This document shows, piece after piece, positions 10,186-17,236 of a DNA stretch of 47,838 bases (position 1 is its first letter; each line of letters opens with the position of its first letter). The translations under genes were made by a program, and so were the position numbers. Source of the DNA: a bacterium (lineage in GTDB: Bacteria > Vulcanimicrobiota > Xenobia > Xenobiales > JADMJV01); assembly GCA_018780265.1 (NCBI GenBank), contig JADMJV010000005.1:1-47838 (forward strand), given 5' to 3'. Below the pieces are notes generated by a model. It was not told the origin of the DNA, made no database searches, and worked only from the letters and a program-made list of their open reading frames with translations.

Positions 10186-11925
10186 TTCGACCCAGGTCAA
10201 CAGGCGCACCCTCTCCACTCCCGGGATCAGGTTGTTGAGTTCCAGGCTAAACTGGTCAGGACCCTGCGCCTGGACCAGGTAGCAAAATTGTTGGCCCAGC
10301 TTGTCAAGCACATCCTCGGTCAGGTCTTTGTCTTTGCGGGGGGCCAAAAACTGTTCGGCCATCTGGCCGGCCCTGGTTTGTCGGGCTCTTGCGATGCGTA
10401 CCGCTGACGAACCTTCCGGGTCGCCAGCGGTATAGGGCATGGTTTCGCTGCCATAGGGCTGCTGAGTGCTGGATACAATGGCCCCGGTTGGACCCATGGT
10501 GATGAAGGTCGCCGTGGGGGGCGCAAAAACGATCCGAAAGCCCTCTTTGTTAGGAGAGGGGAACACCCCTGTGGTGGTTTTTTGCTTGTTTTGTAAGATA
10601 CTGCCCGAAATCATTCTCTTGGTCAGGTTGGCCGGATCGACCTGGGACTGCAAGCCCACCACCAACTGGCCACTGGTGTGATTGTGCGGCTTTGCCATGG
10701 CCACCGCCCCCGTGACCGAGACGTTGGTCTGCACCACCGCCACTCGCTCCAGTTTGACGATCTCTGAGCCGGTGGGTCCGTCGCTGATCAGGCTGCCCAG
10801 CACGGTGAGGTCGTGGGCCTGGATGGACCCGTGGGCGTAGAGCAGGCCATTGAAGGTGTAGGTGGCGCTGTTCTGTCCACTGAGGTCCAGATTGCCTCCG
10901 GCCAGCAGGGCCAACTTACGTTGGCCGACAAAGGCGGCACCGGTTCGTGCACTCACGTTGCCGGTGGCCAGAATAAGGCCCTGTCCTTTGACCTGACCGG
11001 CCACCGTCAGGTTTCCGCGCACGGCCAGCACCCCGCCCTCCAACTCCAGGTCGCCGGCCACCGTAAGGTCGCTGCCCAGCACGCAAAAGGTCTGCACCGG
11101 CTTGCCTGGCTGGTAGGGAACCTGGCCCACATACTGGGCAATGCTGCCGTACATGGCGGCGATGTCAAAATGGGGCACCTGGTTGGGCTGACTGCCGGGT
11201 CGCATTTCGCCGCGCACGTTGGCGCCGGGGTCCAGCTTGATGCCTCCCACGGCCGCCGCATCCCCGTAAATATCGCAGCCAGGGCCCAGGTCCAGGGCGT
11301 CGGGCAGGACCGAGTTGGTATACACGTGGGCGGGCACATTGGGGTCGGGCAGCAGGGGGGCGGCCGGCACCCGATCCGGTGGGAAGCCCCACAGGTTAAC
11401 GGCTTTGAGTTTGACCGGCCCTCGACTGGCGCAGCCAGAGGGGAAGGGAGGGTTGATGAAGACGGTCTCGATCTGAATCTTCTCGGATCGGCAGCAGCCC
11501 AGCGCCACCAAATGGACCGCGTGGGCCGGAACACTGCGGCCATCTCCGGCCACGCTGGAGTCGGAGGCCAGATTGTTGGTGGAGTAGGGGATACGCTCGG
11601 AGCTGGCCACTCCCTGGTCAAAACTCACCACCGCCCGACACTCGTCGGCCAGATCGGGGGCCGCTACTCGCAGGCAGGCACCGGCGGCATAGTTTTGGCC
11701 AAAGGAGCCATTTTTGCAGACTTTGGCGATGCTCAAGTGAAGGATGGACTCGGCCGCGTCGCGGGCCCGCGAGCGAAGCACCATGTGATTGGCGATCTCC
11801 AGGTGGCGTAGTCCCGAAGAGATGGCCAGAAAGACCATCAAGACCAGCAGGGCCAGGGTGACCACCACCACTCCCAGGCTCGAGGCTCTTTGTCGGTTGC
11901 GTTTCACGGGCTCACTCCTCTTCAT
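10168..11925 (-). CDS. Large PilX-like pilus-associated protein
   Basis: A 585-residue protein that starts at the ATG overlapping the upstream prepilin stop (ATGA at 11922-11925), which indicates coupled translation. The N-terminus is basic, followed by one hydrophobic helix (SLGVVVVTLALLVLMVFLAIS, about 14-34) and AANHM-type helical sequence, as in PilX/pilin-like proteins. It lacks a clean G|[FLY]xxxE prepilin cleavage site. The middle (about residues 280-430) is rich in short beta-type turns such as GNLTVAGQVKGQGLILATG and reads like a beta-helical, bactofilin- or adhesin-like domain. Cysteines are few and spread out. It is the last gene of the pilin/secretion operon, so a surface minor pilin or tip protein is the best guess; the function is inferred. 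Confidence 0.72.
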   Translation of the reverse strand: MKRSEPVKRNRQRASSLGVVVVTLALLVLMVFLAISSGLRHLEIANHMVLRSRARDAAESILHLSIAKVCKNGSFGQNYAAGACLRVAAPDLADECRAVVSFDQGVASSERIPYSTNNLASDSSVAGDGRSVPAHAVHLVALGCCRSEKIQIETVFINPPFPSGCASRGPVKLKAVNLWGFPPDRVPAAPLLPDPNVPAHVYTNSVLPDALDLGPGCDIYGDAAAVGGIKLDPGANVRGEMRPGSQPNQVPHFDIAAMYGSIAQYVGQVPYQPGKPVQTFCVLGSDLTVAGDLELEGGVLAVRGNLTVAGQVKGQGLILATGNVSARTGAAFVGQRKLALLAGGNLDLSGQNSATYTFNGLLYAHGSIQAHDLTVLGSLISDGPTGSEIVKLERVAVVQTNVSVTGAVAMAKPHNHTSGQLVVGLQSQVDPANLTKRMISGSILQNKQKTTTGVFPSPNKEGFRIVFAPPTATFITMGPTGAIVSSTQQPYGSETMPYTAGDPEGSSAVRIARARQTRAGQMAEQFLAPRKDKDLTEDVLDKLGQQFCYLVQAQGPDQFSLELNNLIPGVERVRLLTWVESAPSR

Positions 11926-12521
11926 GAATTTTGCCGGGTAAAGAGACAGCTTCGAATGGCCCAAGGGCCGTGGGTGGTGGTCCAGGTGGCATCCAGCCAG
12001 ATGCGCTGGGTAACCTGGCCGGCCCCCATTTCTCCCGAGAACCTGGCGCTTTGCAAGTAGCTCCACTCAAAGCTGCGCAATGGGCGGGGGCTGGTTAAAT
12101 TGCTCCAGTCTGCCAGCGACAGGCGAACCGGAGGCGCGCTCAGGGCGAAGGGCAGTTTTCGCTGCCATTGCAGGCGCTGCAGCCGTTGATTGCTTTGCCA
12201 TCGGTAGATCACCAGATCTTCGGTGCTGTAGCGAGCCACTCCCTGAAATGTCACGTCCACCAGTGGCTGCAAGGCCAGTCCCAGGCCGGTCGACTCGATG
12301 CTGATGCCGGCCCCAGAAGTGGAGAATACGTCTTTGCGCAGGTTTTCCTTGAGCCACAACTGCTCGTGTTGCAGGTTGAGGCGCAGGGCGGACTGTCGGC
12401 AGATACGAAATTGGGCCGATAGCAAGCTTGCCAAAATCAACGTGATGATGGAGGCTAAAGCGGCCGCGATGACCATCTCCACCAGGCTGTAACCTCGTTG
12501 CCTCAGCGTCCGGGTCGGCAT
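11922..12521 (-). CDS. Type IV prepilin-like protein (GspJ/PilW-type position)
   Basis: A 199-residue prepilin. The leader ends RQRG and is followed by YSLVEMVIAAALASIITLIL, the classic Gly | aromatic-S-L-V-E processing site with E at +5 and a hydrophobic alpha-helix. I chose the ATG at 12521 because it gives a short normal leader (MPTRTLRQRG) and overlaps the upstream prepilin by 19 bp; the frame can extend to 12563 but that leader would be unusually long. The remainder (IRRA-free, beta-rich, with RIWLDATWTTTHGPW near the end) fits a GspJ-like minor pseudopilin. It sits between a GspI-like prepilin and the PilX-like gene, the usual minor pilin order. Confidence 0.88.
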   Translation of the reverse strand: MPTRTLRQRGYSLVEMVIAAALASIITLILASLLSAQFRICRQSALRLNLQHEQLWLKENLRKDVFSTSGAGISIESTGLGLALQPLVDVTFQGVARYSTEDLVIYRWQSNQRLQRLQWQRKLPFALSAPPVRLSLADWSNLTSPRPLRSFEWSYLQSARFSGEMGAGQVTQRIWLDATWTTTHGPWAIRSCLFTRQNS

Positions 12522-12892
12522 AACAAACGAACCCGATTTTTCTGAAAATTGCGACCCTTCCATTGCCAGGAAACAGTCACTTCGAGGCGGCGGATGGGCA
12601 CAGCCAGGTCGGTGGAGTAGGTGGACAGTCGGAACTGGCGTTGATAGGTCAGTTGGTCAGGAGCCTGCACTGGCTGCAAAGCGTAGATCGTGTCGCCATA
12701 GCCTTGCACGTAATCTTGGGCGTAGAACTCGCAGAGCTGCTCCAAAATCTGCTCGCTTTGAGCCATGTGCTGAGAGCGCGCACTGATCAGTAGCGCGCTG
12801 TTGAGTGTGGCCACCAGAGCTACCAGGGCCAGTGACACCAGGGTCAGGCCCAACACGCTCTCCATCAAGGTTAAGCCAGAGTGATTTCTCAT
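12503..12892 (-). CDS. Type IV prepilin-like protein (GspI/PilV-type)
   Basis: A 129-residue prepilin with a very short leader (MRNHSG) and the processing motif G | LTLMESVLGLTLVSLALVAL, with Glu at position 5 of the mature protein. The small size and the position before a second prepilin match GspI/PilV minor pilins. The start ATG overlaps the stop of the upstream kinase by one base (TGATG at 12890-12894), so the two are translationally coupled. The C-terminal half has alternating hydrophobic/polar strands (RRLEVTVSWQWKGRNF) as in pseudopilin heads. No prepilin peptidase or secretion ATPase is in this window. Confidence 0.88.
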   Translation of the reverse strand: MRNHSGLTLMESVLGLTLVSLALVALVATLNSALLISARSQHMAQSEQILEQLCEFYAQDYVQGYGDTIYALQPVQAPDQLTYQRQFRLSTYSTDLAVPIRRLEVTVSWQWKGRNFQKNRVRLLCRPGR

Positions 12893-14241
12893 CAGGAGGT
12901 TGCCACCGTTTCGGTGTCGCTAAAGCCCCCCAGAAATGCCTGTTCCAGAGCCGAGGTGGCCTCCTGGATGCTGGCGTAGCGCTGCTTGGGCTGCTTGGCC
13001 ATCATTTTAAGAATCACTCGATCCACATCGACGGGTAGCTCGGGGTTGAGCTGGCGGGGGGAGGGCGGAGTGGCATGCACGTGCTGATAGGCGATGGCCA
13101 TAGCGTCGGCCGCCTCAAAAGGTCGGCGACCGGTTAGGCACACGAAAGCAACCACTCCAGCCGCGTACTGATCAGTGGCTGGCTCGGGCTGGCCACTTAC
13201 TTGTTCAGGAGCCATGTATGCGGGAGTTCCCAGGACCATGCCAGTCCCCGTGGCGCGGGTCAGGTCCTGGCCCAGGGAGATTCCAAAGTCCATCAGTACC
13301 AGCGTTCCCTGGCTACGCACGAAGAGATTTTCGGGCTTGATGTCGCGGTGGATCAGTCCCCGCTGGTGAAGGGCCTGCAGGGCTGAGCCCAGGCCTTTCC
13401 ACAGAGGCAGAAATTCATCGGGAGTCAGCTTTTCACGGCGACGAAGCAAGTCTCCCAGTGTTTCTCCTTCGAGCAGTTCCATTGCCAGGTACAGGATCTC
13501 GCCCGACTGTCCCCAATCCAGCAGCCGCACCACGTTGGGGTGGTTGAGTTGGGAACATATCTGGATCTCCCGTTGAAAACGCTTGAACACGTCCTGCTCC
13601 GAGGGATCGGCGTGCATCAATTTGATGGCCACCGGCTGTCCCAAATCGTCCTTGGCCGCAAACACTTCGCCAGCGCCGCCCTTGCCCAGGCTGTGGCCCA
13701 GCCGGAACCGATCCACCTGAAAGCCGGCCACTACGGCTGGCGTTGCCTGGCCTCGGCGGCGCCGTCTTAGCCAGATCATCCCCAGCAAGCCCGTCCCTTC
13801 TGCGGCCACGGCCCAGGGGGGTTGAAGAAAGGCAAGCCATTCTCGGGGAGTCTCCAGCACAAGAATGGGCATCCCCATTTTCGGATATTGCGGTCCTTCC
13901 AGGTCGCGCCGCATAAGAGTGCGGCTGGGCAAGGCCTGCACCGCCGCCGGATTGTTTTTGAGCCATTCTACGTCCTTGTGATAGACGAAACGCAGGGTCA
14001 CCGGTTTGTCCACGGTCACATTGCTCAGGGTCACCAAACGATTGGAATCGTCCACGAAGTTGCCCAGGATTCCGTTGGAATTCTCCGCCTGGTCGTTCGT
14101 AAATTCAGGGTCGCCTGGTTGCCACCAATAGATCTTGCAGGTGGGAAAGGTGCGAATGAGGGTGCGCACTTCACTCGGCTGGGCCGCGGGTGCGCCCACC
14201 AGCAATAAGGCCTGAGCCAGCGCCAGCCAGGCCCGCTTCAC
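12892..14241 (-). CDS. Membrane Ser/Thr protein kinase inside the pilin operon
   Basis: A 449-residue protein with a signal peptide (about 1-20), an exported N-terminal domain of about 120 residues, one transmembrane helix (about 141-158) followed by RRRRR, and a cytoplasmic Hanks-type kinase at about 178-440. Kinase motifs: GKGGAGEV, VAIK (K207), HRDIKPEN, DFG, and GTPAYMAPEQ. This is the reverse of the common PknB order, where the kinase comes first and the sensor last. The start is GTG in a GTGA overlap with the upstream gspF/pilC-like gene; the 3' end overlaps the next prepilin by one base. It is therefore an operon member and may set pilus or secretion activity by phosphorylation. The exported domain is not recognised. 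Confidence 0.9.
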   Translation of the reverse strand: MKRAWLALAQALLLVGAPAAQPSEVRTLIRTFPTCKIYWWQPGDPEFTNDQAENSNGILGNFVDDSNRLVTLSNVTVDKPVTLRFVYHKDVEWLKNNPAAVQALPSRTLMRRDLEGPQYPKMGMPILVLETPREWLAFLQPPWAVAAEGTGLLGMIWLRRRRRGQATPAVVAGFQVDRFRLGHSLGKGGAGEVFAAKDDLGQPVAIKLMHADPSEQDVFKRFQREIQICSQLNHPNVVRLLDWGQSGEILYLAMELLEGETLGDLLRRREKLTPDEFLPLWKGLGSALQALHQRGLIHRDIKPENLFVRSQGTLVLMDFGISLGQDLTRATGTGMVLGTPAYMAPEQVSGQPEPATDQYAAGVVAFVCLTGRRPFEAADAMAIAYQHVHATPPSPRQLNPELPVDVDRVILKMMAKQPKQRYASIQEATSALEQAFLGGFSDTETVATS

Positions 14242-15284
14242 AGCGATTCTAGCACCTTGACGATAGGCAGGATGCTGGCCAGACAGGTGAATCCCACGAT
14301 CATCCCCAGCGCGCCCATCATCAGCGGTTCGAGGGCTTGCGAGAGGGTATTGATGCGGTGATCCAGTTCCACGGAGTAAAGTTCGCCCAGGCTGGCTAAC
14401 AGGTGGGTCAGTTTTCCACTCTCTTCTCCGGCCTTGAGTGAATGCACCAGGCCGGGCGGAAAGAAGGGCGCTCGTCCCAGTGATTCGTGAAGCGTTTCAC
14501 CCTCTTCCAGAGCCTGGGTGGCTCGCCGTATCTGCATCATCAACAGGCTGCTGTTGGCTACCGAAGCCGACATTTCCAGCGACTTGATCAGCGGGACGCC
14601 CACTTCCAGCAGCCCTTGCAGAGTGCGCAGAAACTGCACACTGGCCAGATCTCGATAGGTGGCCCCCAGCCAGGGCAGCCGGAGCAGGGCTCGTTCGGCC
14701 GCACCCCGCCACTGTCGACCGCGGCTGAGACGCATCAGAGAAAGTCCCAGGCAGGCGGCCAGCAGGCTGCTTGCCAGCCAGGCCAGCGGGCTGGTGAGCA
14801 GCTGGCTAAATCCCATGAGAATTTGGGTGGGCAGGGGAAGGGGGGTGCCCGAATCGGCCAACATTTGATAGAGACCGCGAAATAGCAGGGGAGGTAAGAC
14901 CACGACCAGCACCAGGCAGGCGCTACAGACGCACAGTGGCGTTACCAGAGAGCCCACAACTTTGCGGCGTAACCGAAGACGTCCCTCCAGTTCGGAGGCC
15001 AGCCTCAGGAGCACATCGGAGAGTCGGCCCGAGCCTTCTCCTGTTTGGACCAGCCGGCATTCCCACGGGCTAAACAGCCAGGGATGCATGCTCAGGGCCC
15101 TGGACAAAGGGTTGCCACCTTCCAGACACCGGGTCACCTGGAGGGTGGCCGCTTTGATTTGCGGTTTGGCCACCTGGGCGGCCACATTTTCCAGGGCCGG
15201 CAGCAGGGGGACTCCACTCTGAAACATGGTTCCAAGGCTGCGAAAAAAGATAGCTCGGTCTTCCAGGGAGGCCTGCATAGCCAA
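14238..15284 (-). CDS. Type II secretion/type IV pilus inner-membrane platform protein (GspF/PilC family)
   Basis: A 348-residue polytopic membrane protein with the two repeated T2SSF domains of the family: residues about 8-125 (FFRSLGTMFQSGVPLLPALE, ... GEGSGRLSDVL) and 212-335 (FLRTLQGLLEVGVPLIKSLE, ... GEESGKLTHLL). Hydrophobic segments occur at about 112-135, 155-180 and at the C-terminus (MMGALGMIVGFTCLASILPI). It is the platform that couples the assembly ATPase to pilin polymerisation. It is the first gene of the minus-strand run. The TTG at 15284 has AAGGAGT 9 bases upstream; an ATG at 15278 is the alternative. It lacks the roughly 50 N-terminal residues of full-length GspF. Confidence 0.93.
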   Translation of the reverse strand: MAMQASLEDRAIFFRSLGTMFQSGVPLLPALENVAAQVAKPQIKAATLQVTRCLEGGNPLSRALSMHPWLFSPWECRLVQTGEGSGRLSDVLLRLASELEGRLRLRRKVVGSLVTPLCVCSACLVLVVVLPPLLFRGLYQMLADSGTPLPLPTQILMGFSQLLTSPLAWLASSLLAACLGLSLMRLSRGRQWRGAAERALLRLPWLGATYRDLASVQFLRTLQGLLEVGVPLIKSLEMSASVANSSLLMMQIRRATQALEEGETLHESLGRAPFFPPGLVHSLKAGEESGKLTHLLASLGELYSVELDHRINTLSQALEPLMMGALGMIVGFTCLASILPIVKVLESL

Positions 15285-15324
15285 TAGTATTACACTCCTT
15301 CGTGGTTGAACCTCTAGCTATGGT

Positions 15325-15348
15325 AATTGCCAGGTTTCCGTAGCAATT
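15325..15348. promoter_or_regulatory. Inverted repeat in the divergent gspF/FHA-regulator intergenic region
   Basis: AATTGC and GCAATT form perfect 6-bp arms separated by 12 bases, between the start of the pilin operon and the start of the FHA-BTAD regulator. A second hairpin-like repeat, ATTCC GCAA GGAAT, follows at about 15346-15359. The location suits an operator for a regulator acting on both genes; the neighbouring FHA-BTAD protein is the obvious candidate. Binding is inferred only. Confidence 0.35.
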
Positions 15349-15381
15349 CCGCAAGGAATCTTAATTGTTACCGGCTTGTAA

Positions 15382-16767
15382 ATGGCAACGGGGCCAGTCA
15401 CAATTTGGGCCATCGAAGCAGAGGAAGAAATCACGGTTGGGACCTCGGTGGAGGTACCCGCCTCAGTGCATCCCTACCTGGAGGTGCACGCCCTTTTGGC
15501 CGCCGGTGGCGAGCGTTGGTTGACGCTTTCTTCGCATCCTCTGCAGTTGGACGGTCTGGGTCCGGGGGCCACCGGCTGGTCGGCCCGAGTGGAGGGGGAA
15601 TCGGTCGAATTTTTGGCGCCGGCGCTATGGCAGGGTGGCCAGGTGGCTTCGGTTCGACTGGTCCCCGGCGACAGCCTTCAACTGGAAGGGTGTGTCCTGT
15701 GGCTGCTCGATGCGCGCCGCCCCGAGAGGGCCAGTTTAGAGGCCTATCAGGGGCTGGAAGGCCTGGCCAACTGGAACTTGCGCCCTCAAGCCTACCGCAT
15801 TGGGAGACGTAGCAGTGGCCGCGACAACCATATCGAAATCAATCATCCCACCGTATCGCGGGCCCAGGCCTGCCTCTTGCCCCACCAGGTCGGTCGCTTT
15901 GCCTTGCTGGCGGAGTCGACGACCAGTCTTACCGCTGTCAATGGTCGGCTCCTCGGCCCCAACGAGCACATACTTTTACAGCACGGCGATCTGATCCATC
16001 TGGGCGAGGTCTGCTTGCGCTTTCGTCAAACCGGGCCTCAGGTGCTGGGGCCGCAACTCTTGAGCGTCTGGAGTTTGGGGCGATTTGAAGTGCAATGGGG
16101 GCAGTCCTGGCTGTCCGAAACTCAATGGAAGGTGGAGAAGGCGGGCTGGCTTTTGGCTCGTCTGGCCTGGTCGTGGGGCCAGCCCATTTCTACCCACCAA
16201 CTGATGGAATCCTTTTGGCCTGGCCTGCCTGAGTTGCGAGGGCGCAAGAATCTCAGTCAGTGCCTGATTTCGCTCAAACGGATTTTGCAAGTGGGCGAAT
16301 CAGGGTTGATCTTGCGCAGCGCCTCCAGTCTGCAACTCAATCCCTCCTTTCTGGCCGAGCACGATGCCGCGCTGTGCAGGGAGTTGGCGGCCGGAACTCA
16401 GCCAGCCGGTTGGGAGAAAGCGTTGGCTCTTTATCAAGGCCCCTACCTGCCCGCCTGCTTTGAGGATTGGGCGCTGGCTATCCGAGCAGAACTGCTTCAG
16501 GCGGTCCTGGGTGCCGCTCAAAAATTGGCCAACTTTCGCTATGACGGGGGGGATTGGGAGGGTTGTCTTCATGCCGCCAGCCGTGGACTGCAGTGGGACG
16601 GTTGCCAGCAGGAACTGGCTTTGCTGGTGATGGAGAGTTGTGGGAAGCTGGGTCGCAGCGAACAGGCCATACGCTGCTTTGAAGGCCTGCGCAAGCAGTT
16701 GCACAAAGAACTCGAGGTGGAGCCGTCCATCGAGCTTTTGCGAGCCTATCAAAAAGCCAGGGCCTAA
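15382..16767 (+). CDS. FHA-domain SARP/BTAD-family transcriptional regulator
   Basis: A 461-residue regulator. Residues 1-135 are an unrecognised module, followed by an FHA domain at about 138-216 (YRIGRRSSGRDN, NHPTVSRAQ, GDLIHLGE). A winged helix of the OmpR/SARP type lies at about 229-315 (LGRFEVQWG, RGRKNLSQCLISLKRIL), and a bacterial transcriptional activator (BTAD) domain of TPR-like helices at about 335-460. SARP-type wHTH + BTAD proteins activate neighbouring operons. An FHA domain in front suggests control by threonine phosphorylation, for example by the kinases at 8704 or 12892. Residues 1-216 are paralogous to the FHA kinase at 8704. The ATG lacks a clear ribosome site. Confidence 0.9.
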   Translation: MATGPVTIWAIEAEEEITVGTSVEVPASVHPYLEVHALLAAGGERWLTLSSHPLQLDGLGPGATGWSARVEGESVEFLAPALWQGGQVASVRLVPGDSLQLEGCVLWLLDARRPERASLEAYQGLEGLANWNLRPQAYRIGRRSSGRDNHIEINHPTVSRAQACLLPHQVGRFALLAESTTSLTAVNGRLLGPNEHILLQHGDLIHLGEVCLRFRQTGPQVLGPQLLSVWSLGRFEVQWGQSWLSETQWKVEKAGWLLARLAWSWGQPISTHQLMESFWPGLPELRGRKNLSQCLISLKRILQVGESGLILRSASSLQLNPSFLAEHDAALCRELAAGTQPAGWEKALALYQGPYLPACFEDWALAIRAELLQAVLGAAQKLANFRYDGGDWEGCLHAASRGLQWDGCQQELALLVMESCGKLGRSEQAIRCFEGLRKQLHKELEVEPSIELLRAYQKARA

Positions 16768-17087
16768 GTGCGGCTGGATTCCAGGTGATCGCGACAAATG
16801 GCGCAGATGGTGCGCTGGGCTCGGCCGTCGGTCATGGAATGGAGCCGGTCTACCCAGCGCCCGCAGTGGGGGCAGCGCTTTTGAGTCTGTTTGCCGGCAC
16901 CCCTGACCAGTTGGGCGATGGGTACCGGAAAGGTGATCGACTCCCAGAAGTAGACCGTGTAGGCGACGGCACCCAGAGGGCCCAGAAATCCCAGCACGAA
17001 AAACCACACCGGATCGCGCCGATTCTTGGCGCAGTCGATGACCAGCAGCAGAGTGGGCAGTAACCAGAGCAGCCAGTAGTAGTGCAT
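16764..17087 (-). CDS. Small membrane protein with C-terminal zinc ribbon
   Basis: A 107-residue protein of unknown function. Residues 3-20 and 28-48 are hydrophobic helices (LLWLLPTLLLVI, FFVLGFLGPLGAVAYTVYFW). The cytoplasmic tail has paired cysteines CPHC (about residues 72-75) and CAIC (about 94-97), a zinc-ribbon pattern. The ATG is at 17087. The stop overlaps the convergent FHA-BTAD gene by 4 bp. It lies downstream of the BrxC-PglZ gene on the same strand, but is separated from it by 150 bp that hold palindromic repeats, so co-transcription is uncertain. Confidence 0.72.
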   Translation of the reverse strand: MHYYWLLWLLPTLLLVIDCAKNRRDPVWFFVLGFLGPLGAVAYTVYFWESITFPVPIAQLVRGAGKQTQKRCPHCGRWVDRLHSMTDGRAQRTICAICRDHLESSRT

Positions 17088-17131
17088 GCTCCGGCCTTCG
17101 GGGAAGTGGCCGAAGCTCCCTGTTACCCGTT

Positions 17132-17214
17132 ATGCCGCAAATTGGGCTGGCACATGCCAGCCACTGATGCCGCAGACGGGTGATGCCGCAAATTGGGCTG
17201 GCACATGCCAGCCA
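17132..17214. repeat. Tandem palindromic (REP-like) repeat, two 32-bp copies
   Basis: Two identical 32-bp copies lie at 17132-17163 and 17183-17214, 51 bp apart, with an 8-base partial copy (ATGCCGCA) at 17167-17174. Each contains a near-perfect palindrome, GGCTGGCA-CA-TGCCAGCC (17145-17162 and 17196-17213), able to form an 8-bp hairpin. They fill the gap between two minus-strand genes. Possible roles are a repetitive extragenic palindrome, an mRNA 3'-end stabiliser or a terminator (no T-run is present). Confidence 0.75.
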
Positions 17215-17236
17215 TCCTGGAGGAGCTACATGGGCG

